Assembly: GCA_963662675.2 (NCBI GenBank)
Contig: CAXXHP010000004.1
Location: 1,240,001-1,304,000 of the forward strand
Reading direction: 5' to 3'
DNA from: G963662675 sp963662675
Lineage (GTDB): Bacteria > Bacteroidota > Bacteroidia > Bacteroidales > Prolixibacteraceae
Length of the DNA: 64,000 nucleotides
Shown here piece after piece: positions 1 through 8,996 of this stretch. The notes beneath the pieces were generated by a model that saw only the letters and a list, made by a program, of their open reading frames with translations, did no database searches and had not been told where the DNA came from. The position numbers and the translations under genes are program-made. Positions within the stretch are counted from its first letter, which is position 1. Every line of letters begins with the position of its first letter.

Positions 1-848
1 TACAAAGCACAACTTTTAGTGATTTGTTCAAAAATTCGATGTTCGCATCACTAAAACTGAAAGATGCCATTGTAGATCGGTTTCGCAAAGAATTTGACAA
101 ACGACCTTCCATTAACCCTAGGCAACCCCAAGTTCTTATAAATCTACACATCACCGAGAATACTTGCACAGTATCTCTTGACAGTAGTGGGGATTCATTA
201 CACAAACGTGGATACCGCATTAATAACCATGAGGCTCCCATTAGTGAAGTTCTTGCAGCTGGAATGATAAAAATTGCAGGATGGAATGAAAATGAACCAC
301 TCTACGACCCAATGTGCGGTTCAGGAACCATTGTTATTGAGGCTGCCATGATTGCAAAAAATATTCGACCAGGAGAATTAGGGAGGAAATATGCTTTCCA
401 AAATTGGAAAAATTATAATCCAGATCTATTTGAAAAAATTAAAAATCAGAATGATCATCGAAAAGTAAACTTCAAAATTTATGGCTCAGATATCTCTAGA
501 GAAAATATTGATATGGCATTTAATAACACTGACAAGGCAATGGTTAATGATATTGTAAATTTAGAAATTCTTGATTTTAAGACGTCAGAAAAGAAAGAAG
601 ATTCCTCATTTTTGCTATTTAATCCACCTTATGGGGAGCGAATTGAATCTGGAGATGCTGACTTTTATGCAATGATTGGAGAAAGGCTAAAACATCATCA
701 TCCCGGCTCTGTGGCATGGATCATTAGCACAAATGAATGTTTTAAATCAATAGGACTAAAGCCAGCTAGGAAAACACCTCTTTTTAATGGGGCACTACAA
801 TGCAGTTTTCGAAAATACGAACTATACAGAGGTTCAAAAAGACAATAA
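1..848 (+). CDS. THUMP-type class I SAM-dependent RNA methyltransferase, 5' truncated by window edge
   Basis: The frame is open from base 1, so the true start and most of the N-terminal THUMP region lie outside the window. The visible part carries the SAM-binding motif YDPMCGSGTIVIEAAMIA and the catalytic motif NPPYGER, the pattern of the RlmL/YpsC family that makes N2-methylguanosine in 23S rRNA. The segment ending in HKRGYR before the SAM motif is also typical of this family. It should act in the cytoplasm on rRNA. A strong hairpin terminator follows immediately. The exact target base cannot be read from this fragment. Confidence 0.9.
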   Translation, partial: QSTTFSDLFKNSMFASLKLKDAIVDRFRKEFDKRPSINPRQPQVLINLHITENTCTVSLDSSGDSLHKRGYRINNHEAPISEVLAAGMIKIAGWNENEPLYDPMCGSGTIVIEAAMIAKNIRPGELGRKYAFQNWKNYNPDLFEKIKNQNDHRKVNFKIYGSDISRENIDMAFNNTDKAMVNDIVNLEILDFKTSEKKEDSSFLLFNPPYGERIESGDADFYAMIGERLKHHHPGSVAWIISTNECFKSIGLKPARKTPLFNGALQCSFRKYELYRGSKRQ

Positions 849-867
849 AGAACTTTACTACAACAAT

Positions 868-904
868 AGCCAAAGCCCACATAATGAGCTTTGGCTTTTT
901 TTAA
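868..904 (+). terminator. Rho-independent terminator after the methyltransferase gene
   Basis: Arms AGCCAAAGC (868-876) and GCTTTGGCT (888-896) form a 9-bp stem with an 11-base loop, followed by a T run. It lies 20 bases past the methyltransferase stop codon. Confidence 0.85.
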
Positions 905-1094
905 CCATTATCTTAAAAAACTTTATTTGCATTTTCTTGGTATTCAAAATTCCTCTTGAACATTAGGATAATTAAGAATTATATTTTGAATACCAATTAA
1001 TAATGAGTGTAACAAATAAGGAAAACTGAACAAAGGAACATGGAATTAAGGAATTCTCCAGTATTTACGTTACAACTTTTCTGCTAACTATATT

Positions 1095-2639
1095 TTATTC
1101 TAAAAATTCTAACTTTCTAAGTATTGCTGCAGCTTTCTCGCTGTAGTAACTATTGCTATCAACTATCTTTTTAAATTTTTCGTGTGCTTTCTTCCTGTTG
1201 TCTGTTTGAATATAGCATAAGGCTGTATACCACTCGGCCTGCTCTACAAAAAGATTATTTTTTAATAGTACAACCTGTTGATAAGAAAGTATCGCCTTAT
1301 CGAACTGATCTTTCTCTTGGTATGCCATACCCGCATAGAAATTACCAACGGCATTAGCCTTGTCTACTGAAAGAATCTCATCAAACAATATGAGTGCTTC
1401 ATCATAATTCTTCGAATTGAATTCATTTAAAGCCAAATTCACTTTATCATCTAGAGTTACGCTTCCAGATCTAAATATACCAGTAGCAGCATATGTCTCA
1501 AAATATTCACTATAAAGCTCGCCATCATTGACTACACTGTTTCTATTAAGAAGTCCTGCAACACTGATGAATAGTATCAAAGATGCAGCAACTGCACTAA
1601 CGGCAAACCTTGATTTTACAAACTTAATCGCAAATGATCTTTCTTTCCGTTTCTCAATAAAAATACCTTTACGAACATCTCCCAACTTGTCGCGCAAACT
1701 AGATATATCTTTTTCAATAATTGCGGCATCAACCTCCATGTGCAAATTCAATTCTGCAGCTAAATCTGGGTTATTCGTTAATTCATTCTCAAAAGAATTC
1801 AACGCATCCTCATTCAACTCATGATTCAAATATTGATCTATCTCTTCAACTTTTCGAGATGTAGAAACTTCGATTTGCTGAATACCCTCAAGATTCTTTC
1901 TAAGATCGATGATATCTGTCTCAGCACATGCGTTATTTATATCTATATGTAAATCTAGATCCTGAGCTAATCCAAAATTCATTTCTAGTTCTCTTTCAAA
2001 CTCGGAAAGAACTGAATCCTCCATTTCATGATCAATATACTGCTCTATCTCTTGTGTAGTTCTCTCGTGAGAAGGAAGGTTAGTCGCAATTTGTTGTAAA
2101 TTGCACCTTAAATCAAGAATATCTTTTTCAGCCAATGCATTTTGCACTCCTTCAAAAATGGCATTTTCCTGTGATGTAAAATCTAATTCATCATCTAATG
2201 AGGCTGTTTTACGTTGCTGTTCTTTGTAGAATTGGTGAGTATTTTCTTTTTCAGCAATTTTATGCTGGGCTAAATGTAAAACAGGTAAGCTTTGTTCGAA
2301 ACCCAACAAATCATTTTTCGTAACAGGTTGATTTAATTCATTGAAAGATGAAAGATCTTCGGACAATTCAAAGCTAAAGTCTTGGAATACTTCCTCAAGC
2401 ATAAGTTCATTTATTTCTTCTTGCTCTTTATTAGCTACAATATTGTGTAGCTTCTCTCTTAAACTTATAATATCTTTCTCGTGAACAGCTTGCTCAATAT
2501 CCTGAAGAAGTCTTATGTCTTCTCCTATATCCGGATTTGCAATTAATTCAGCATTGAATTCCTTCAACTCATCGTCATTCAACTCATGACTAAGAAATTT
2601 ATCAATGTATCCTATATACTCTGACTTACGTATCATCAT
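1095..2639 (-). CDS. Membrane protein with four FecR/anti-sigma-like repeats and a C-terminal TPR domain
   Basis: This is a 514-residue protein with one transmembrane segment at about 345-364. The N-terminal, presumably cytoplasmic, half contains related segments at about 9-67, 198-253 and 267-322, plus a partial one at about 150-184. Each has the form Y-[IL]-x-H-E-[LM]...E-F-E...L...N, then E-[KT]-D-I-x-x-L-R-x-x-L near residues 54, 171, 240 and 309. The segments resemble the N-terminal domain of FecR-like anti-sigma factors, without metal-binding Cys or His. After the membrane segment comes a TPR region (about 395-510), probably periplasmic. No sigma factor gene is next to it. It lies beside a small leader-type peptide gene and a divergent TPR-CHAT protease gene, so a shared signalling role is possible. 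The function is unknown. Confidence 0.8.
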   Translation of the reverse strand: MMIRKSEYIGYIDKFLSHELNDDELKEFNAELIANPDIGEDIRLLQDIEQAVHEKDIISLREKLHNIVANKEQEEINELMLEEVFQDFSFELSEDLSSFNELNQPVTKNDLLGFEQSLPVLHLAQHKIAEKENTHQFYKEQQRKTASLDDELDFTSQENAIFEGVQNALAEKDILDLRCNLQQIATNLPSHERTTQEIEQYIDHEMEDSVLSEFERELEMNFGLAQDLDLHIDINNACAETDIIDLRKNLEGIQQIEVSTSRKVEEIDQYLNHELNEDALNSFENELTNNPDLAAELNLHMEVDAAIIEKDISSLRDKLGDVRKGIFIEKRKERSFAIKFVKSRFAVSAVAASLILFISVAGLLNRNSVVNDGELYSEYFETYAATGIFRSGSVTLDDKVNLALNEFNSKNYDEALILFDEILSVDKANAVGNFYAGMAYQEKDQFDKAILSYQQVVLLKNNLFVEQAEWYTALCYIQTDNRKKAHEKFKKIVDSNSYYSEKAAAILRKLEFLE

Positions 2640-2973
2640 TCATTTTTTTATCAATTCCACACAACACACAAAAACTTAATTTTCACGAAAAAATCAATGA
2701 TTTTTTCACACTTTCAGTAATATATACTACTGTATAAAATTCTCAATTATGTGCTCTTAAGGCAAGGAAGCAAATATCAATGCCCTTTCTCTTAAAACAT
2801 AACCTCTCGCGATGCTGTTCGTTATACCCACAAGGTAATTAATATAAATTAATATTACGTAATTCAAATTTGAGAAGTTATTCTGCAAAAACAACGTTGA
2901 TGTTAAATCAAACTATTGTATTATATTCAAGCACCTTAATCTAATAAAAAGAGATTACAAATGACGCTACAAA
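2640..2973. other. Intergenic region upstream of the repeat/TPR membrane protein
   Basis: About 330 AT-rich bases between the start of the membrane protein gene and the stop codon of the small peptide gene. I see no further open frame with coding character, no RNA gene and no clear hairpin. It should hold the promoter of the membrane protein gene, but I cannot fix its position. Confidence 0.5.
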
Positions 2974-3108
2974 TTAGTCTTCTGTAATCCATTCATCAAG
3001 ATCACGCCCAATAGGACCGCTTCCTTTTACGGAACTTAATTCTTCTTTTGTTAAAATTTCAAATGAATCAAAAATGTTAGTTTCGTTGTTAGCAAATAAA
3101 GTTTTCAT
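2974..3108 (-). CDS. 44-residue peptide with a GG-type (here GSG) leader motif
   Basis: A short open frame read on the minus strand from ATG at 3108 to TAA at 2974. The N-terminal part ends in ILTKEELSSVKGSG, which matches the leader pattern of Bacteroidota ribosomal peptide precursors (L-[ST]-K-[ED]-E-[LM]...[IV]-K-G-G), with GSG in place of GG. The remaining 13 residues, PIGRDLDEWITED, are acidic and contain no Cys, so a lantibiotic or disulfide bacteriocin core is unlikely. The gene sits between the TPR-CHAT protease gene (divergent, 135 bp away) and the repeat/TPR membrane protein gene (same strand, downstream). No C39 peptidase transporter or maturation enzyme is visible nearby. It could be a secreted peptide, a protease substrate or a signal. 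It is not proven to be expressed. Confidence 0.6.
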   Translation of the reverse strand: MKTLFANNETNIFDSFEILTKEELSSVKGSGPIGRDLDEWITED

Positions 3109-3243
3109 TACTTTTAGTTTTTAATGGTTAAATACTTTTAAATTCCTTAATTATCCTTTGTTCGGGTTTTTATCCTGAAAAGTGGAAAAAGGTAACCCCA
3201 TTAAAATTTCACAGCAATAAAAATCGCCTCACAAACACGACAT

Positions 3244-6144
3244 ATGACACTCAACAACAAACCATTATACAAATACATTTTTATTCTTATTTTTTTATTT
3301 TATCAATGCATGCATGCAGAGCTAGCCATTTCAGCGAAGCTAGAAAGCGACAGCTTATTAATGATTGAGTACAGTCAAAAAGGGTTTGATGCAGGAAGAA
3401 TTGGAGACTTTGAATTGGCTAAACTATATCTCACGAAGGCACTAGAACTCAGAAAAAAAAACTATGGAAGTAATTCTATTCGTATGGCAAGCATCTTAAA
3501 CAACATTGGCGTATCGAATAAAAACTTGGGAGAATACAATGCGGCTATTAAAAACTACTCTCAAGCTGAAAGTATATATATTAATGAGTATTCAGAAAAT
3601 CACCCCAGACTAGGTTCAGTATACATCAATTTAGGCATCATCTATAAATTAAAAGGAGATTACTTAAAATACAACGAATATATAGAAAATGCCATCAGAG
3701 TATTATCCTATGATCCTTTGACTTTAAAAAATTCAATTGAAACAGCAGAATACAATCTTGCTGAATCATTTTATTTATTGAAACGCTATGATAGTGCAAT
3801 CAAATATTGCGTTCAAAATATCGAGAAAGTACCAATCAATGTTAAATCATACTACACCAGTTTGTTGGCTCGAATATTCACAGAGACAGGAGACAATAAA
3901 TCAGCAGATTTATACTATAAGAAAACCTTTGAATTAATTACAGAATACTATGGGAAGGATAGCTATGATTTGGGGCTAGAGTATTTAAATTATATCTCAT
4001 TTCTGCTTTCAACGAATAGATATGACGATGCTCTAGAGTTCAACCAGCTTGCAGATAAAATAATTGAGAAGTATTACACAAAAAAAAGCACGTATTATAG
4101 CGAGGTAATGTTGCATTATGCTGACTATTACTTCTCAAGGCAATCGGAAGTCAGTGCCCTCGCCAGCTTCAACCAGAAGAAAAAAGAAGACCTCCAGAAA
4201 GCCTTGAATTATTATCAACAAGCAATTATTGCAAATAGTGAATCATTCTCAGATATAGATCAATTTTCGAACCCACAAGCAAACGAAGCAATATCTGAAA
4301 TCCAGACGTTAGAGATACTAAAGAAAAAAGCGTTGTGTTTTGAAACCTTGGGTGATTTAAATTTGGCTTTTTCAAACAAAGAAGAGTCTCTTCAGAATTA
4401 CCAAGCTGCCCTTGATGCAATTTCAATTTCCACGGAATTGATTCATCAAATCCGCACAGGTTTTATTTCTGAAGACAGCCGTATATTTTTATCTGAGAAT
4501 CAAGAATCAACATTTTTTGATGCCGTTAATATTTGTTACAAACTTTTTGATCTTACATCTGACGTAACATATGCCTTCAAAGGGTATGAATTTACAGAAG
4601 AGAGCAAATCTGCCAGTTTTTTAGCTGCAGTAAAAGATTCAAAAGCACAGCAGTTTGGTGGAATTCCAGATAGTTTGATGAACAAAGAAGATGTACTTAA
4701 ACTAAATATATCGAACTACAAAGAAATGTTATTCGATGAGAATCAACAAGATGAACCTGATCCAGAAAGAATTGAATTGTACAATTCAAAGGTATTTCAG
4801 TATTCAGCACAATACAGCCAGTTAATTACTCATCTAGAAACGTACTATCCTAACTATTATTCATTTAAATATAAAAATGAAATTATTGACATTAAATCTG
4901 TTCAAGAGAAACTGAAAAAACAGGACGCCATTGTCGAATACCTGATTCAGGAACCTGACGAAAGAAATAATTCAGGTAAGTTGTTCCGATTTGTTATTAC
5001 TGCGGATGAATTTGAATTCTCGGCAAACAACATAGACAATACTTTTGTCGAAGACATCGAAAATGTTTATCAGTTCCTGACCGATCCTGCGTATTTGCAT
5101 ACAGGACTCGATGATTATAAAGGTTACTCGATATCTGCATATAATTTGTATGCCGAATTGTTAGAAAATTCTATCGACAAGTTAGCAGGGAAAGATCTTG
5201 TCATCATACCTGATGATAAACTTTCATATATTCCTTTTGATGCTCTGCTTACTGCGATGCCCGATACTTCAAAAATGAACTTCAGAAATCTACCTTATTT
5301 AGTTCAAGATTTTGCTGTAAGCTATACCTACTCCACTACTCTTCTTTATAACTATTTCGAAAAAGATAAAAAAGCATCAAAAGAGTTACTCGCTTTTGCT
5401 CCAAATTACATCAATGACGATAGAGATGAAACAGATATATCCACGTTTCGGTCTGGTCTTTCTCCTTTACCTGCCGTGGAAAAAGAAGTTGAATACATCA
5501 GCAAGTTCGTTACTAGCGATATTTTTAAAGATGAATTTGCTCAAGAAAAGGACTTTAAAGAGTTGGCTTCAGATTATGACATCCTTCATTTGGCCATGCA
5601 TACAATACTTAATGATACTCTACCAATGTATTCCCGTTTGGCTTTTGCAAAACCGACTAAAGATAGCGATGATGATGGATGGCTAAATACTAGTGAAATT
5701 TACAACATGCAATTGCAAGCAAGAATGGCGGTACTAAGTGCCTGTAATACAGGATCCGGCAAACTTCAAAAAGGCGAAGGAGTAATGAGTTTGGCACGCG
5801 GCTTTTTATATGCAGGTTGCCCCTCAATTATTATGACATTATGGGAAGTTGAAGATGAGTCGGGAGCCCTAATAATGAAAGATTTTTACCGAATGTTATC
5901 CCAAGGAAAAAGCAAGGACGAAGCTTTACGTCTTGCAAAACTATCTCACATAAAAAGTGCAGATCCGTTAAAAGCACATCCGCATTACTGGCTTGGGTAT
6001 GTTGCTGTAGGTAATTCAGAGCCACTATTCACAAGCAAAGATTTATATTTCATACTAGCCTTATTTGGAATCATAATTCTAATATTCATTGATCAAACTT
6101 ATCGTAAAAAGAAAAAGGCAAAATTTGACCTCAATAAACAATAG
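3244..6144 (+). CDS. TPR-CHAT domain protease, membrane associated
   Basis: This is a 966-residue protein. It has an N-terminal hydrophobic stretch (about 9-25), probably a signal peptide or anchor, then many TPRs (about 30-430), a linker, and a C-terminal CHAT domain (about 640-925). The CHAT catalytic pair is visible: His786 in LHLAMHT and Cys834 in LSACNTG, followed by GEGVMSLARGFLYAG. The family motif usually reads HG after the His, and here it is HT. A hydrophobic helix at about 933-952 followed by RKKKK anchors the C-terminus. CHAT proteins are caspase/separase-like proteases, and TPR-CHAT proteins such as Csx29 cut dedicated partners. Its likely partners here are the divergent 44-residue peptide and the repeat/TPR membrane protein. 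The substrate is inferred, not seen. Confidence 0.9.
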   Translation: MTLNNKPLYKYIFILIFLFYQCMHAELAISAKLESDSLLMIEYSQKGFDAGRIGDFELAKLYLTKALELRKKNYGSNSIRMASILNNIGVSNKNLGEYNAAIKNYSQAESIYINEYSENHPRLGSVYINLGIIYKLKGDYLKYNEYIENAIRVLSYDPLTLKNSIETAEYNLAESFYLLKRYDSAIKYCVQNIEKVPINVKSYYTSLLARIFTETGDNKSADLYYKKTFELITEYYGKDSYDLGLEYLNYISFLLSTNRYDDALEFNQLADKIIEKYYTKKSTYYSEVMLHYADYYFSRQSEVSALASFNQKKKEDLQKALNYYQQAIIANSESFSDIDQFSNPQANEAISEIQTLEILKKKALCFETLGDLNLAFSNKEESLQNYQAALDAISISTELIHQIRTGFISEDSRIFLSENQESTFFDAVNICYKLFDLTSDVTYAFKGYEFTEESKSASFLAAVKDSKAQQFGGIPDSLMNKEDVLKLNISNYKEMLFDENQQDEPDPERIELYNSKVFQYSAQYSQLITHLETYYPNYYSFKYKNEIIDIKSVQEKLKKQDAIVEYLIQEPDERNNSGKLFRFVITADEFEFSANNIDNTFVEDIENVYQFLTDPAYLHTGLDDYKGYSISAYNLYAELLENSIDKLAGKDLVIIPDDKLSYIPFDALLTAMPDTSKMNFRNLPYLVQDFAVSYTYSTTLLYNYFEKDKKASKELLAFAPNYINDDRDETDISTFRSGLSPLPAVEKEVEYISKFVTSDIFKDEFAQEKDFKELASDYDILHLAMHTILNDTLPMYSRLAFAKPTKDSDDDGWLNTSEIYNMQLQARMAVLSACNTGSGKLQKGEGVMSLARGFLYAGCPSIIMTLWEVEDESGALIMKDFYRMLSQGKSKDEALRLAKLSHIKSADPLKAHPHYWLGYVAVGNSEPLFTSKDLYFILALFGIIILIFIDQTYRKKKKAKFDLNKQ

Positions 6145-6178
6145 ATTCTCGCTCTCATAAAAATAGAATAAATACAGG

Positions 6179-6212
6179 CATTTGTATATCGATTTTGATT
6201 GCTATACAAATG
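6179..6212. terminator. Hairpin downstream of the CHAT gene
   Basis: Perfect 10-bp arms CATTTGTATA and TATACAAATG are separated by 14 bases. There is no T run, so it may be a weak terminator, an RNA-stabilising hairpin or a protein-binding palindrome. The rest of the 315 bases between the CHAT gene and the next gene shows nothing else I can support. Confidence 0.35.
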
Positions 6213-6459
6213 AAACATTGAACCATCAAGCCTAAATAATAAAGAATATTCTATAACTATAGAGTAGTACAAACCGCCCCAAAAAACTAACATTAAAGAA
6301 TTTTGATAATTACCGAAACTTTAAACTATCTTTATAACCAATACATTAGCCGCATAAGCAAGCATGATGATTTAAGAAGTGAAAGATTGAATTTTAAAAA
6401 TGGAATGTTTGAATTTCATTTTTCACCAAATAAGAAGCACAAATAATTCGAATAACAGG

Positions 6460-7059
6460 ATGGAAGCCACAAAAAAACATCATTTATACATAAAAAACAT
6501 GGTTTGTCCCAGATGTATCCAATCTGTTAAAAGCGAAGCAACCAAAGCTAACCTAACCATCATTTCTATTAAATTAGGAGAATTAATCATAGATAAAAAT
6601 TTCTCGGAAGATCAACTAAATCAATTTAAGTTTGGGATCGAAAATAATGGTTTCGAAATCATTACAGCTCAAAAAGATAAGATCGTTGAAATGATTAAGA
6701 CTGAAATTATCAATGTCGTTCAATACGAGAAAAAAATCCCTGGCAATAAAAACTTTTCAGATTATATTTCAAAAGAGATTGGCAAAGATTACTCATACTT
6801 AAGCAATCTTTTTTCATCTGTAGAGAAGACAACAATAGAGAAATTTATTATCCTTCAAAAAATAGAGAAAACGAAGGAATATCTAATCTACAATGAACTC
6901 ACATTAAGTGAAATATCTCAAAAATTAGGATATAGCAACTCACAACATCTTAGTGCTCAATTCAAAAAAATCACAGGAATGAGTCCATCTCAATTTAAGA
7001 AACTGGAAGAAAAACCCCGTCAGTCTATTGACAAAATTAATGGAGGTAAGACAAAATAG
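6460..7059 (+). CDS. AraC-family regulator with an HMA-like N-terminal domain
   Basis: The chosen start at 6460 gives 199 residues. An in-frame ATG at 6400 would add 20 residues of low quality, whereas AACAGG directly precedes 6460. The N-terminal 70 residues look like a heavy-metal-associated fold, with LYIKNMVCPRC carrying the M-x-C-x-x-C pattern at residues 14-19. The C-terminal half is an AraC HTH (about 100-185) with LTLSEISQKLGYSNSQHLSAQFKKITGMSPSQFKK split over two helix-turn-helix units. The combination suggests a regulator that senses a soft metal or a thiol state. No metal efflux or copper chaperone gene is adjacent, so the target is unknown. Confidence 0.85.
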   Translation: MEATKKHHLYIKNMVCPRCIQSVKSEATKANLTIISIKLGELIIDKNFSEDQLNQFKFGIENNGFEIITAQKDKIVEMIKTEIINVVQYEKKIPGNKNFSDYISKEIGKDYSYLSNLFSSVEKTTIEKFIILQKIEKTKEYLIYNELTLSEISQKLGYSNSQHLSAQFKKITGMSPSQFKKLEEKPRQSIDKINGGKTK

Positions 7060-7092
7060 TCTTATTAACAATGTTTTTAAAAACTAAAATTC

Positions 7093-8046
7093 TCAAACAA
7101 TCTTTTTATCAATCAAATACTTATTTCTATCTGCTGAATTTCTGGATACCAATTCTCCTATAAAGCCGGCAAGAAATAATTGAGTGCCAATGATCATAGC
7201 AGCAAGTGCCAGAAAAAAATACGGACTTTCGGTGACGCGCGGAGCTACAATATGTTTAGATACTGCTATTAATTTGCTTATTCCAACCCAAGCCGCTGCA
7301 AAAAACCCAATAAGAAACACGAAGGTTCCCATGATACCAAAAAAATGCATGGGCCGCTTGCTAAATCTCGCAATAAAAATAACTGAAAGTAAATCGAGTG
7401 GACCACGGATAAATCGCTCAAAGCCAAACTTCGTGACACCATATTTTCGTTCCTGATGCTGAACGACCTTCTCCCCTATTTTATTAAATCCAGCCCATTT
7501 AGCAATAATTGGAATATATCGATGCATTTCACCATATACCTCAATACTTTTAACTACCTGCCTGCTATATGCTTTTAAACCACAGTTAAAGTCATGAATC
7601 TTTATACCAGAACTTCTTCGTGCAATCCAATTATAAAACTTACTCGGAATATTTTTTGAGAATAATGGATCGTATCTCTTTTTCTTCCATCCGGATACCA
7701 AATCGTACTTTTCCTCAATAATCATGCGGTACAATTCAGGTATTTCTTCCGGATTATCCTGTAAATCAGCATCCATTGTAATTACAACATCACCTTGTAC
7801 AGTCGAGAATCCAATTTGAAGAGCTGCCGATTTTCCATAATTTCTTCTAAACTTGATTCCCTTCACCAGCGGGTTCTTGAAATGAAGATCTTCAATAATT
7901 TGCCAGGATTTATCACTACTTCCATCATCAATCAGTAGGATTTCATACAGAAACTGATTTTGATCCATTACTTTTTTGATCCAAGAGACCAGTTCGGGCA
8001 ATGATTCTTCCTCATTTAATAAGGGTACAACTACCGAAATATTCAT
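7093..8046 (-). CDS. GT2 family glycosyltransferase, DPM1/ArnC-like, membrane anchored
   Basis: 317 residues. The N-terminal GT-A domain shows VVVPLLNEEESLP, LIDDGSSD and the acceptor/metal motif DADLQDNPEEIP. Two transmembrane helices follow in the C-terminal part (about 230-255 and 268-292), as in polyprenyl-phosphate sugar transferases (dolichol-phosphate mannose synthase, ArnC, GtrB). It probably moves a sugar from a nucleotide donor to undecaprenyl phosphate at the inner membrane. It lies 6 bases downstream of the DUF4199 gene on the same strand, so the two are co-transcribed. Sugar and end product cannot be told from sequence. Confidence 0.9.
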   Translation of the reverse strand: MNISVVVPLLNEEESLPELVSWIKKVMDQNQFLYEILLIDDGSSDKSWQIIEDLHFKNPLVKGIKFRRNYGKSAALQIGFSTVQGDVVITMDADLQDNPEEIPELYRMIIEEKYDLVSGWKKKRYDPLFSKNIPSKFYNWIARRSSGIKIHDFNCGLKAYSRQVVKSIEVYGEMHRYIPIIAKWAGFNKIGEKVVQHQERKYGVTKFGFERFIRGPLDLLSVIFIARFSKRPMHFFGIMGTFVFLIGFFAAAWVGISKLIAVSKHIVAPRVTESPYFFLALAAMIIGTQLFLAGFIGELVSRNSADRNKYLIDKKIV

Positions 8047-8052
8047 AAGTTC

Positions 8053-8607
8053 TTATTCTTCAGGTTTCACCTCGTCCATTACTTCATCAAATACATTTTC
8101 ATCATCTTCTCTTTTCACAAAAATAGAGGTCACCAAAGATATAAATAACCCAACAAGAGCATATGCAAACAATCCAGATATTGCAAGAACAACTGGTTTT
8201 AGTGTTATATCTAGCATTTCACTCATCATTTCAATTTGATCTTCCGAAACACCCCTTTCCAACATAGCTTCTTCCTGCAAAATTCGAATTTGATCCAGAA
8301 TAGAGGGATCAATGTAGCGCATCAGGATAATTGAATATAAAGACAACAGAACACTTGCAAATACCATTACTGCAACACCAAGTCCTAAAGCCCGGCTATA
8401 ACTAATGTATCCTCCAAGTTCCATGTCTCTGTATATTTTCTGGGAATAGAATATTCCTCCAGCCATTATCACATAGGATACCAAGCTAAGGCTATTGTTC
8501 AAATTCTGACCAATAGCATATAAAATTGCACTATATAGAACTAATACAATGCCAAGATAGAAACCATAAGTCATTGCACTCTTCCAGTAAGTAGATTTTT
8601 GTTCCAT
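8053..8607 (-). CDS. DUF4199 family membrane protein
   Basis: 184 residues with four predicted transmembrane segments (about 12-32, 38-55, 70-95 and 140-165), a charged loop between helices three and four, and an acidic tail rich in Asp and Glu. The layout and the motif YSRALGLG fit the DUF4199 family, which in Bacteroidota is commonly encoded just upstream of a GT2 glycosyltransferase, as here. No enzymatic residues are evident. It may assist the glycosyltransferase or a lipid-linked sugar step, but this rests only on gene order. Confidence 0.8.
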   Translation of the reverse strand: MEQKSTYWKSAMTYGFYLGIVLVLYSAILYAIGQNLNNSLSLVSYVIMAGGIFYSQKIYRDMELGGYISYSRALGLGVAVMVFASVLLSLYSIILMRYIDPSILDQIRILQEEAMLERGVSEDQIEMMSEMLDITLKPVVLAISGLFAYALVGLFISLVTSIFVKREDDENVFDEVMDEVKPEE

Positions 8608-8845
8608 GGTAATTTTTTTCGTGGGAGTTTAGAGCAAATATATCTGATTTTTTATTCGCAGAAAAATTATTATTGAAAGTACTGGTACTTTAAATCGCAC
8701 TAACGAATCAACTATTACATGGCTATTGAGGATAGAATATCTGCCCTTTCAAAAAAAAATGAAAAAAATATTTCAAATATTTTACTGAAGATTAATTGAT
8801 TAGTAATTCAGAACGAAGAAAAGTTCAGAGAAGGCTCATATTTCA

Positions 8846-8876
8846 TTTGTAGGGAAAACAATTTTTTCTACTTTTG
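8846..8876 (+). promoter_or_regulatory. Promoter of the SRP RNA gene
   Basis: TTTG at 8846-8849 and TACTTTTG at 8869-8876 are separated by 19 bases, matching the Bacteroidota TTTG/TAnnTTTG promoter. The RNA should begin about 6 bases downstream. The rest of the 270 bases upstream to the DUF4199 gene shows nothing else. Confidence 0.7.
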
Positions 8877-8881
8877 TCGGC

Positions 8882-8979
8882 GGGTAAGTCCTGTACGACT
8901 AGCTCCCGCTGAATCCCCCCAGGGTCGGAAGGCAGCAAGGGTAGGTGGTTGTAGCAGTGCGATACAGGTAGCTTACCCA
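8882..8979 (+). ncRNA. ffs: Bacterial small signal recognition particle RNA (4.5S type)
   Basis: The ends GGGTAAGTCCTGTA and TACAGGTAGCTTACCC pair to close a long hairpin. The apical part contains GGGTCGGAAGGCAGCA, the conserved domain IV with a GGAA tetraloop that binds Ffh. The RNA guides co-translational insertion of membrane proteins. It precedes three tRNA genes, an arrangement common in this phylum. End positions are accurate to a few bases. Confidence 0.9.
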
Positions 8980-8996
8980 CTTTTTGTGATTTTTTT

